Shown here: positions 51,169 through 58,977 of the stretch, one piece after another | Numbering within the stretch: position 1 is the stretch's first letter | Layout of the letters: every line of letters begins with the position of its first letter | From: Solirubrobacter sp963798325 | GTDB lineage: Bacteria; Actinomycetota; Thermoleophilia; Solirubrobacterales; Solirubrobacteraceae | Assembly: GCA_963798325.1 (NCBI GenBank) | Contig: CAWCSS010000001.1 | Location: 62,001-126,000 of the forward strand | Direction of reading: 5' to 3' | DNA: 64,000 nucleotides | Position numbers and translations under genes: made by a program | Notes under the pieces: model-generated | Seen by the model: the letters and a program-made list of their open reading frames with translations, nothing else | Told to the model about the DNA's origin: nothing | The model's database searches: none

Positions 51169-52218
51169 ATGCCGACGATGGCGCCAGACCAGCGCGCGGC
51201 GCTGGAGCTCGTGCTCCGCCAGGGCCGCTCCTACGGCGAATTGTCCGACCTGCTGGGCATGCCCGAGGAGACCATCCGCGGTCGCGCTCGCGGCGGCGCG
51301 TCGGCGCTCGCCCCGGACCTGCCCGTCCCGGCGCGCTCGGGCGAGATCGTCGACTGGCTGCTCGGCCAGCAGTCCGAGGCGCATTCCGCGCGGACCCGCG
51401 CGTTGCTGCTGGAGGACCCTTCGGCTCACAACTGGGCGGCGATGGTCGCGAGCGGGCTGCGCATGTTCGCGGGCGGCGAGCGCGTGCCGACGCTCCCGAC
51501 GGGCCCCGAGGTGGAGCCGCAGCACATGAACGGGACCGCGGCCGGCACGAGCGGCGCGGCCGGCACGAGCGGCGCGGCCGGCACGGCCGGCACGAGCGGC
51601 GCGGCCGACGCGCCCGCGACCTCCGGCGACGGCGCGGCCGCGCCTCCCGCGGACGACGTGGCGGCGAGCGACGAGCCCGGCGGCCGCTCTTCGCGGCTCG
51701 GTGGCGCGGTGCTGATCGGCGCGGCCGTGGTGCTCGTGCTCGGCGTGCTGGCGTTCGTGCTGCTGCGCGACAAGGGCGGCGAGGATCCGGTGGCCTCGAA
51801 CGACACGCCCGCCGCGACGGCGACCGCGACCGCGACGCCGGTCTCGCTGGGCTATCTCGAGCTCAAAGGCCCCGCCGGGTCGGCGTCGGTGGGTGCCATG
51901 CAGTTGCTGCGCTTCACCGACGGCACGGTGCGATTCGCGCTGGCCGCGCAGGGCGTGGAGCCGAACAAGTCCGGCGAGGTCTATTCGATCTGGCTGACCA
52001 AGAACAACGGCGACGCGCAGATCCTCGGCGACGTGCAGCAGCCGGTGACCGACTCCGGCGAACTGGGCTCGGCCGGCCCGAGCAACGCGGACGTCGACAA
52101 GTTCGAGCAGTGGCTGCAGGACTACGACGCGATCGTCGTCACGCTCGACGAGAAGGACGCGAAGGAACCCGGCAAGGTCATCCTCAAGGGCGACCTGCCG
52201 AAGTCGACCGGCGGCTGA
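51169..52218 (+). CDS. HTH-TM protein with anti-sigma-K-like outer domain
   Basis: A protein of about 349 residues with an unusual order. A cytosolic sigma-region-4-like helix-turn-helix comes first (LELVLRQGRSYGELSDLLGM, PEETIRGRARGGASALAPD). A low-complexity Gly/Thr/Ser/Ala repeat (51539-51610) follows. One membrane helix (AVLIGAAVVLVLGVLAFVLL) leads to an RskA-like outer domain (VGAMQLLRFTDGTVRFALAA, GEVYSIWLTKNNGDAQILGD). This looks like a sensor in which a DNA- or polymerase-binding head replaces the usual zinc anti-sigma domain. TAGGCT ten bases before the ATG may be a -10. No partner sigma gene is directly adjacent. Confidence 0.72.
   Translation: MPTMAPDQRAALELVLRQGRSYGELSDLLGMPEETIRGRARGGASALAPDLPVPARSGEIVDWLLGQQSEAHSARTRALLLEDPSAHNWAAMVASGLRMFAGGERVPTLPTGPEVEPQHMNGTAAGTSGAAGTSGAAGTAGTSGAADAPATSGDGAAAPPADDVAASDEPGGRSSRLGGAVLIGAAVVLVLGVLAFVLLRDKGGEDPVASNDTPAATATATATPVSLGYLELKGPAGSASVGAMQLLRFTDGTVRFALAAQGVEPNKSGEVYSIWLTKNNGDAQILGDVQQPVTDSGELGSAGPSNADVDKFEQWLQDYDAIVVTLDEKDAKEPGKVILKGDLPKSTGG
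51539..51610 (+). repeat. In-frame minisatellite encoding GTSGAA units
   Basis: An 18-base unit GCCGGCACGAGCGGCGCG encoding AGTSGA is repeated about three and a half times, with a shortened fourth unit (GCCGGCACG). It lies between the HTH and the membrane helix of the surrounding gene, so changes in number would alter linker length without breaking the frame. Confidence 0.75.
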
Positions 52219-52235
52219 AAACGGGGGTTGGGTTC

Positions 52236-53789
52236 CTATCTCGGGAGGAGCTTCCCGGGGTTCATGATGCCCGCGGGGTCGCAGCGGGTCTTCAGCGTCT
52301 GCAGGAGCTCGACGCCGAGGTCGCCGACCTCATCGCCGAGGAACGGCGCGTGGTCGCGGCCGACCGCGTGGTGGTGGGTGATCGTCCCGCCGTGCGCGAC
52401 GATCGCCCGCGATGCCGCCTCCTTGGCCGCCTGCCACTGCGCGACCGGATCGGCTGACTGACGGCCGAGCACGGTGAAGTACAGCGACGCGCCGGTGGGA
52501 TAGAGGTGCGAGATGTGACAGCCGACGTGAAAGCCCGGCAACGCCGCGCGAACCGCGCCGTAGAGGCGCTCCAAATTGCTCCACGACGTCGCCGTCTCGA
52601 TCGTCTCGACGACCACGCCGCGGTCCATCAGATCGTCGCGCAGGTGCGGGCCGGCGAAGCGCGACTTGGCCCACGCATGCCCCGGCGAGGGACCCAGCGG
52701 CAACGCGCCGCCACGGACGAGCTTGCGCGCCGCCGCCGCGCGGCCGTGCGCGCCCTGCCAGCCGCAGACGAGCAGGCACCGCCCATCGAGCAGGCGCCGG
52801 CCCAACGCGCCGGTCGCGGCCAGCGCCAGGCTCAGCCGCGTCTCCTCCTCGTCCGACAGGCGCGCGATGTCCGGCGCCAGCCCGTCCTGTTCCAGCGAAC
52901 GGAGCAGCTCGGCGCCCTCCAGGAACGACCCCACCGACCAGCCGTCGTAAGTCGCCTCGACCCGCCGCCGGACCCTCACGGCGACCCGCGTGATCACGCC
53001 CAGCGTCCCCTCGGACCCGAGCACCAACTCGCGCAGCAACGGGCCGGCGGCAGTGCCTGGCGCGTCCACCGTGGCCAGCGAGCCCGCGGGCGTGACGCAC
53101 TCGAGCGCCACGACCTGCTTGTCGAAGCGCCCGTGGCCGGTCGAGGTCTGACCGGCGGAACGGGTCGCCGCGCACCCGCCGATCGTCGCCCACTCGTAGG
53201 ACTGCGGCACGTGTCCCACCTCGAGCCCCTGGGCCCGCAGGGCCGCGTTCGCCTCGGGCAGCCGGATGCCCGGCTCGAAGACCGCCAGTTGCGAGCGCGG
53301 GTCGACGTCGATCACCCGGTCGAGCCGCCCGAGGTCCAACGAGATCAGCGCCTCCAGCGGCCCGCGCTCACCCGCCAGCCCGCCGACGACGCTCGTCCCG
53401 CCGCCGAACGGCACCACGGCCACACCCGCCTCGGCGCACGCCCGCAGCACCCCGGCCACGCCCGCGGCGTCCCCCGGGGACACGACCGCGTCCGGCGCCG
53501 AGGAGCAGTCCCCGGCCCGCTGCGCCAGCAGGTCCAGGTATGACTTCCCGCGACAGCGCAGGATGCGCGTCAGCCGGTCGTCGCGCACCTCCGCATACGC
53601 TTCGAGCACCGCTCGCAGCCCGGATGGCAGCGACGGCGCCGGCAGCACGACGTCCTCCAAGGACACCGGAGAGGCGACCACGCCACCCGCGATGCCCAGC
53701 TCCTCGCGCAGCAGCGCGTCGGCATGGTCCGGGAGCGAGGGTCCGGCCCCGGGCTCGCCCCAGCCCCAGAAGACCTGCTCGCGTCTCAC
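52236..53789 (-). CDS. FAD-binding oxidase, alkylglycerone-phosphate synthase-like
   Basis: A VAO/PCMH-type flavoprotein of about 517 residues. FAD contacts are in VVPFGGGTSVVGGLAGERG and GCAATRSAGQTSTGHGRFDK. A C-terminal HHHAVGRDHAPFLGDEVGDL with the tandem His is the active-site stretch of alkyldihydroxyacetonephosphate synthases, the first ether-bond step of ether lipids. It ends LKTRCDPAGIMNPGKLLPR, typical of the family. Because related glycolate/lactate oxidases share the fold, ether-lipid synthesis is likely but not proven. The start (ATG) overlaps the apt stop (ATGA at 53786-53789). Confidence 0.88.
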   Translation of the reverse strand: MRREQVFWGWGEPGAGPSLPDHADALLREELGIAGGVVASPVSLEDVVLPAPSLPSGLRAVLEAYAEVRDDRLTRILRCRGKSYLDLLAQRAGDCSSAPDAVVSPGDAAGVAGVLRACAEAGVAVVPFGGGTSVVGGLAGERGPLEALISLDLGRLDRVIDVDPRSQLAVFEPGIRLPEANAALRAQGLEVGHVPQSYEWATIGGCAATRSAGQTSTGHGRFDKQVVALECVTPAGSLATVDAPGTAAGPLLRELVLGSEGTLGVITRVAVRVRRRVEATYDGWSVGSFLEGAELLRSLEQDGLAPDIARLSDEEETRLSLALAATGALGRRLLDGRCLLVCGWQGAHGRAAAARKLVRGGALPLGPSPGHAWAKSRFAGPHLRDDLMDRGVVVETIETATSWSNLERLYGAVRAALPGFHVGCHISHLYPTGASLYFTVLGRQSADPVAQWQAAKEAASRAIVAHGGTITHHHAVGRDHAPFLGDEVGDLGVELLQTLKTRCDPAGIMNPGKLLPR

Positions 53790-54307
53790 TCCGAGTCGTA
53801 CGCGATCAGGGTCTGGACGTCGTAGCCCTCGAGCTTCGAGCGCCCATCCAGGAAGCTGAGCTCGACCAGGAACGACACGCCCGCCACGCTCGCCCCACGG
53901 CCCTCGACCAGCGAGCAGAGCGCGGCGGCGGTCCCGCCCGTGGCCAGCAGGTCGTCGTGCAGCAGCACGCGCGCCCCGTCGGCCAGCGCGTCGGCGTGCA
54001 TCTCCAGCGCGTCGACGCCGTACTCGAGGATGTACTCCGCCGAGACCGTCTCCCCCGGCAGCTTGCCGGGCTTGCGGGCGGGCACGAACCCGGCGCCGAT
54101 CTCACGGGCCAGCGCGGCGCCGAGGATGAACCCCCGGGCTTCAGCCGCCACCACGAAGTCGATCGAACGCGGCGACGCCCACTGCGCCAACGCGACCACC
54201 GCGGCATCCAGCGCCGCGGGGTCCAGCAGCAGCGGCGTGATGTCCTTGAAGACGATCCCCGGCTTCGGGAAGTCCGGGATGTCGCGGATGTAGTCGGCCA
54301 GGTTCAC
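53786..54307 (-). CDS. apt: Adenine phosphoribosyltransferase
   Basis: A purine salvage enzyme of about 173 residues making AMP from adenine and PRPP. It shows IRDIPDFPKPGIVFKDITPL at the N-terminus, FVVAAEARGFILGAALAREI and the PRPP loop VLLHDDLLATGGTAAAL. Its length and motifs are those of the classical single-domain Apt. The start overlaps the MerR gene stop (ATGA at 54304-54307) and its stop overlaps the AGPS-like start, giving a tightly packed operon. Confidence 0.95.
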   Translation of the reverse strand: MNLADYIRDIPDFPKPGIVFKDITPLLLDPAALDAAVVALAQWASPRSIDFVVAAEARGFILGAALAREIGAGFVPARKPGKLPGETVSAEYILEYGVDALEMHADALADGARVLLHDDLLATGGTAAALCSLVEGRGASVAGVSFLVELSFLDGRSKLEGYDVQTLIAYDSE

Positions 54308-55081
54308 TGCGCGATCCGCCGCAGATCGCGCACCAGGAGCAGATGCTTGAGGTGCGACGCGACGGCGGCGAGGTTCTCCAGCGCCTCCATCGCCTCACGC
54401 CGGCGCTCCGGATTGCGCGAGCGCAGGGCGGGCGCGAGGATCTGGTTCAGCAGCTGTGCCTCGCGCTCGGCGGAGGACTTGAACACGCGCAGGTTGCGCC
54501 CGGCCACGCCGTAGGGCGCGAGCTCCTTGACGGCGCGGACGATCTCACGGTCGGTCTCGTCGTAGAAGCGCTTGCCCTCGCGGACCTCGCCGCGCACGAT
54601 CCCGAAGTCCTCGAGCTCCTGCACCAGCCGGATCTCGGCGCCCGTCGCCTCGACCAGCTCGTCGAGCGAGTAGACCGCGCCGCCTGGGCGCACGGACACG
54701 GTGATCCGCCGCGGCGACGGCGCGCGGCCGTCGGTCTTGGGCGTCGCCGACGACGACGCCGGCTGCTCGTCGGACGAGGTCCGGCCCGCCGCGAGCTCCT
54801 GGCGGATCACGGCCAGCGGCATGTACTCGTCGCGCTGCAGGCGCAGGATCGTGCGCAGCCGCGTGACGTCGTCGGCCGAGTAGAGCCGGTAGCCGCCCGG
54901 GGTGCGCCGCGGCGTCAGCAGCTTCTGATCCTCGAGGTAGCGGATCTTCGAGATCGAGATGTCCGGGAACTCCTGCTGGAGCGCCCTTGCAGACGGCGCC
55001 GATCGTCAGCGACTTGGCCTGTCTCGGCGGTTCCTTCGGCGGTTCGCTCGCCCCGATGGCGGCGTCGTCGGTCATCGCCAC
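54304..55081 (-). CDS. MerR-family regulator (FtsR-like), frameshifted as read
   Basis: A regulator of about 258 residues. The N-terminus (PRQAKSLTIGAVCKALQQEF after correction) leads into the MerR winged helix: PDISISKIRYLEDQKLLTPR, TPGGYRLYSADDVTRLRTIL. A second helix-turn-helix-like region follows (AVYSLDELVEATGAEIRLVQ, ELEDFGIVRGEVREGKRFYD). The break is an extra base in the CCC run at 54984-54986. The double MerR layout, and the FHA gene one base upstream, match the garA-ftsR pair of mycobacteria, where FtsR activates ftsZ and stress genes. The effector, if any, is unknown. Confidence 0.82.
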
Positions 55082-55082
55082 T

Positions 55083-55556
55083 TCAGCGCGCGAGATAGGT
55101 GAGCTTGTACTTGCCGACCTGCAGCTCGTCGCCGTCGTCGAGCTTGTGCGACTCGATCCGGCGCCGGTTCACGTAGGTCCCGTTCAATGAGCCGGAATCA
55201 TCCAGGAACCATTCACCGGAACGCCGTACGAGTACGGCGTGGTCACGGGAGACGGTCACATCGTCGAGGAAGATCTCGGCTTCGGGGGAGCGGCCGATCG
55301 TCAACCGCTCGCCCTCGAGCGGGAACGACTGACCGACGCGGCCGCCGCCGGAACGGATGACGAGCGCGCCAGTCGCCGCGGCGACGTCGCCGACGTCCAC
55401 CGGCTTGAGCTCACCGGTGTTCTCGTCGACCATGTACGTCGCGGTCGTCGCGTCGTCGCGCGTCTCTTCACGCGTCCCGACGTACGCGCCGCAGCGCTGG
55501 CAGTAGTTCGCCCCCTCCGTGACGACGAACCCGCACTCGGGGCAGTGACGGGCCAA
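55083..55556 (-). CDS. FHA-domain protein with N-terminal zinc ribbon (GarA-like)
   Basis: A protein of about 157 residues. A zinc ribbon opens it (HCPECGFVVTEGANYCQRCG, four Cys). A TTATY stretch then lies about 30 residues before the domain, the same kind of site as the ETTSV phospho-switch of GarA. The FHA domain follows (LTIGRSPEAEIFLDDVTVSR, DHAVLVRR, DDSGSLNGTYVNRRRI) with the conserved Arg, Ser and Asn that bind phospho-Thr. GarA controls glutamate and TCA-cycle enzymes when phosphorylated by PknB/G; the same role here is inference. It is one base upstream of the MerR gene. Confidence 0.88.
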   Translation of the reverse strand: MARHCPECGFVVTEGANYCQRCGAYVGTREETRDDATTATYMVDENTGELKPVDVGDVAAATGALVIRSGGGRVGQSFPLEGERLTIGRSPEAEIFLDDVTVSRDHAVLVRRSGEWFLDDSGSLNGTYVNRRRIESHKLDDGDELQVGKYKLTYLAR

Positions 55557-55576
55557 GGGCCGGACCCTACGCTTCG

Positions 55577-55837
55577 CTAGATGGTGTCGTCGCCGCCGCC
55601 GGAAGCGCGACCGGCGAGAATGTCGGTCAAGCGCTGGACGTCGGCACCGGAGATGACTTCTTCGCCGCCTTCGTGCTTCTTGCGCAGGCGGTTGACCAGC
55701 TCGGCGCGCAGGATGTCGATCTTGCCGTGGAGAATCCGCCGACGGTAGGAGACCTCCTGCTCTTCGTCAGTGAGCTGCTGGATGAGGTCCTTGAGCTCCT
55801 GGTCGGAGAGCGAACCGAGATCGGGGAAGGTGTCCAT
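55577..55837 (-). CDS. RsiG-like small coiled-coil protein (candidate c-di-GMP-dependent anti-sigma factor)
   Basis: A protein of about 86 residues, almost all helical. It contains EEQEVSYRRRILHGKIDILR, which fits the RsiG c-di-GMP motif E(X)3S(X)2R(X)3Q(X)3D at E, S, R and D; only the Gln is changed, to His. RsiG proteins hold a WhiG-type sigma factor when loaded with c-di-GMP, and early-branching actinobacterial forms use one such motif per chain as a homodimer. The gene sits in a housekeeping run (pgsA, FHA, MerR). No whiG-like sigma lies nearby, and binding of a sigma is inference. Confidence 0.7.
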   Translation of the reverse strand: MDTFPDLGSLSDQELKDLIQQLTDEEQEVSYRRRILHGKIDILRAELVNRLRKKHEGGEEVISGADVQRLTDILAGRASGGGDDTI

Positions 55838-55900
55838 CTGTGAGCGAGTCCTCTCCTCAAGGGCGACGAGACGGGACGGCAAGCATAGCGTTCGTAAAGC

Positions 55901-56537
55901 TCAGGTAGAGCCTTGGGCCCGCGCCTGCCTCAGACCGTCACGAACGTACTGCACCGTGGCTCCGATCACCAGAGCCAGGCCGACATAAAGGCAGATCATC
56001 GCCAACCAGTGGACGCCGCACAGCGCGAAGAACAGCGCGCTGAACACGGGCCACACGCCCCAGCGCCCGAGCCAGTTGATCTTCAGGTCGACGTTCTTGG
56101 CCAGCGCGTAGCGGGCCAGGAAGAGCATGAACAGCTCGCGGGCGGCCAGGATCGCGAGCGCCCAGCGCGGCAGCAGCTCGAACTTCCAGCACACGATCAC
56201 GCCCGCGATGACCAGCATGCGGTCCACCAGCGGGTCCAGCAGCGCCCCCATGCGCGAGTACTGGCCGGTCACGCGGGCGGCGATCCCGTCCAGGTAGTCG
56301 CTCCAGCCGATCACCGCGAACAGCACGGCGGGCAGGGCGTCGGTCCCGGACTCCGACTGCAGGGCCAGGACCAGGAACACCGGGATCAGCGCCAGCCGGA
56401 CGTAGCCGATGGCGTTCGGGATCGTCCACGGGCGCAGCGGCGCGCCCGGAGACCGTCTCCGGGGGCGGTGGACCGGAGCGGTCGAGCCCCGACAGCCGCC
56501 TGAACGTCAGCCTCCGCTTTACGGGAGCGTCGCCCAA
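55901..56537 (-). CDS. pgsA: CDP-diacylglycerol-glycerol-3-phosphate phosphatidyltransferase, frameshifted as read
   Basis: A membrane enzyme of about 211 residues that makes phosphatidylglycerophosphate. The CDP-alcohol phosphotransferase motif reads SDYLDGIAARVTGQYSRMGA then LLDPLVDR, with all three Asp. Helices follow to the C-terminus. The N-terminus WTIPNAIGYVRLALIPVFLV is in a frame with no start codon; it joins, after removal of one base in the run at 56445-56447, to a leader RRLTFRRLSGLDRSGPPPPE opened by a TTG at 56537 that overlaps the proS stop. The intact family motifs argue for a consensus error. It is downstream of proS. Confidence 0.82.
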
Positions 56538-58206
56538 AGGTCCCTGGCCGCCTGCGCGGCCCCCTCGAGCGGGACGGATCGCATCTCGCGCCCACGGCGC
56601 ACCTGGGCCTCGATCTCGCCCGCCTCGATCGTCCGCTTTCCGACCGTCAGCCGCAGCGGCACGCCGAGCAGCTCGGCGTCGGCGAACTTGCCGCCGGGAC
56701 CGAGGTCGCGGTCGTCGTAGATGACGTCCAGGCCGAGCTGCACGAGCTCCTCGTAGAGGCGTCTCGGCCAGCGCGCGCTCGTCCGTTCCGGGCTTGCCCA
56801 GACCGACGAGGTGGACGTCGAACGGCGCCAGCGAGCGCGGCCACGAGATCCCCTTCTCGTCGGCGAACTGCTCGACCGCGGCGGCCGAGATGCGCGCCGG
56901 GCCGATGCCGTAGGAGCCCATCCAGATCGGACTGGGACTTGCCGTCCTGGTCGAGGTAGGTCGCGCCCAGCGGCACCGAGTAGCGGGTGCCGAGCTTGAA
57001 GATGTTGCCGATCTCGATCGCCGGCTCGATGCGGATCTCGTGGCCGTCGACGGTGTCGCCGGCCTCGACGTTGCGCACGTCCACGTGGGCGAACGCGAAG
57101 TCGCGGCCCGGCTTGACGCCGCGCAGGTGCGCGTCGGCCGTATTGGCGCCGGTGATGTAGGAATCGCCGTCCAGCGCGGCATCCATCAGGATCGGGACGT
57201 CGATCCCGACCGGGCCGATGTACCCCGCCGGGCCGATCTTCTCCGCGAACTCGCTCTCCTGCGCCGGCCGGAAGGCGACACCGAGCGCGTTGGCGAGCTT
57301 GATGTCGTTGACGCGGTGGTCGCCGCGGACCAGCACGAGCCGCAGCTCGTCGTCGCCGACGATGATCGGGATAGGCCTTGATCAGCGCGCCGGCGCGGGC
57401 ACGCCGAGCGCCTCGGCGACCTGGGCGACCGTCGTCAGGCCCGGCGTGGACTCCTCGACCGGCGCGTCGAGCGCCTCCGGCAGCGCCACCGGCTTCGGCG
57501 TCGCGGTGGCGACCTCGACGTTGGCGGCGTAGCCCTCGGCCAGCGCCACGTCGTTCTCGCCCGCCGGACAGGGCGCCATGTACTCGTGGGCGCCGGTGCC
57601 GCCCATCATCCCGACGTCGGAATCGACCCGGTACCACTCCAGCCCGCAGCGGTCGAAGATCTTGTCGTAGGCCTCGCGGTGCTTCTCGTAGCCGACGTCC
57701 AGGCCCGCGGCGTCGCGGTCGAACGTGTAGGAGTCCTTCATGATGAACTCGCGGGTCCGGAGCACGCCGGCGCGCGGGCGCGCCTCGTCGCGGCCCTTGG
57801 TCTGGAAGTGGTAGAGGATCAGCGGCAGGTCGCGGTAGGACCGCACGACCTGGGCGACGTGGGTGGTGACGATCTCCTCGTGGGTCAGCGCCAGCACCAT
57901 GTCGGCGCCCTTGCGGTCGGAGAGCTTGAACAGCTCGTCGATGTCGTAGCGACCGGTCTTGCGCCAGATCTCGGCCGGGTTGAGCACCGGCATCAGCATC
58001 TCGTGGGCGCCGATCGCGTTCAGCTCCTCGCGGATGATCTGGACGGCCTTCTCGTGCACGCGCCAGCCCGCCGGCAGCCATGACCACAGGCCGGCGCCGA
58101 CCTGGCGGATCATGCCCGCGCGGACGAGCAACTTGTGCGAGAGCGCCTCCGCATCGGCGGGCGGCTGCTTCTCGGTCGGGAGGAAGTACTGGCTCAGACG
58201 GGTCAT
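56519..58206 (-). CDS. proS: Prolyl-tRNA synthetase, broken by four frameshifts as read
   Basis: A bacterial-type ProRS of about 562 residues. Class II motifs are visible in pieces: motif 1 with GLWSWLPAGWRVHEKAVQII, motif 2 with FRDEARPRAGVLRTREFIMK-type sequence, part of the editing (INS) domain (YIGPVGIDVPILMDAALDGD), motif 3 with IWMGSYGIGPARISAAAVEQ, and the anticodon domain LYEELVQLGLDVIYDDRDLG. Breaks lie near 57391-57397 (one missing or two extra bases), 57367, 56928 and 56758; the last three are single extra bases. Such an essential gene with every motif intact strongly suggests sequence error. The first piece alone ends at 57382. Confidence 0.85.
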
Positions 58207-58284
58207 GGCGAGGCGCGAAGCCTAGTCGGTGCGCTAGAACGCATGGGGCCGACGCAGAGTTCGAATCCAGCCGGGAGGCTTCCC

Positions 58285-58890
58285 ATGGCTTTTGAAGTTC
58301 CGCCCCTTCCCTATGACTACGCCGCGCTCGAGCCGCATATCGACGAGGCGACGATGAAGGTGCATCACGACAAGCACCACCAGGCGTACGTGGACAAGGC
58401 CAACGCCGCCCTCGAGGGCACCGAGTTCGCCGACAAGTCCATCGAGGAGATCCTCAAGAACCTCGACGCGCTGCCCGCCGACAAGCAGAAGGCCGTGCGC
58501 AACAACGGCGGCGGTCACTACAACCACTCGCTGTTCTGGGAGATGCTCTCGCCTGACGGCGGCGGCGCGCCCGACGGCGAGCTCGGCGAGGCGATCGCCG
58601 CGGCGTTCGGCTCGTTCGACGACTTCAAGGCGAAGTTCAAGGACGCCGGCGTCAACCAGTTCGGCTCCGGCTGGGCGTGGCTCGTCCACGACGGGTCGGG
58701 CCTCGCGGTCACCTCGACCCCGAACCAGGACTCCCCGCTGTCCGCCGGCCAGGCCCCGCTGCTGGGCGCCGACGTGTGGGAGCACGCGTACTACCTGAAG
58801 TACCAGAACAAGCGCCCTGACTACCTGGACGCGTTCTGGAACGTCGTCAACTGGAGCAAGGTCGCCGAGCTCTACGCAGCAGCCAAGTGA
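58285..58890 (+). CDS. Iron/manganese superoxide dismutase
   Basis: A dismutase of about 201 residues that converts superoxide to oxygen and peroxide. Metal ligands are His in MKVHHDKHHQAYVDKANAAL, His in GGHYNHSLFWEML, and Asp and His in ADVWEHAYYLKYQN. The Gly/Gln pattern around GAGLVNQFGSGWAWLV-like sequence leans to the Mn form, which fits the manganese locus in this window, but metal choice cannot be settled. GGGAGG lies seven bases before the ATG at 58285. It is divergent from proS, with 78 bases between the starts. Confidence 0.95.
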   Translation: MAFEVPPLPYDYAALEPHIDEATMKVHHDKHHQAYVDKANAALEGTEFADKSIEEILKNLDALPADKQKAVRNNGGGHYNHSLFWEMLSPDGGGAPDGELGEAIAAAFGSFDDFKAKFKDAGVNQFGSGWAWLVHDGSGLAVTSTPNQDSPLSAGQAPLLGADVWEHAYYLKYQNKRPDYLDAFWNVVNWSKVAELYAAAK

Positions 58891-58977
58891 TCAAGGCGGG
58901 ACATCCCGTCCGCCCCACCCCGATCATCCGACCTTAAACCACCCAGACCGAAACTCCTGTCCGGACGTGGCGTTGGA

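Noticed and set aside
58240..58284. GAGTTCGAATCCAGCC resembling a tRNA T-loop
   Set aside because: The flanks do not form a T-stem, and no acceptor, D or anticodon arms are found in the 70 bases around it.
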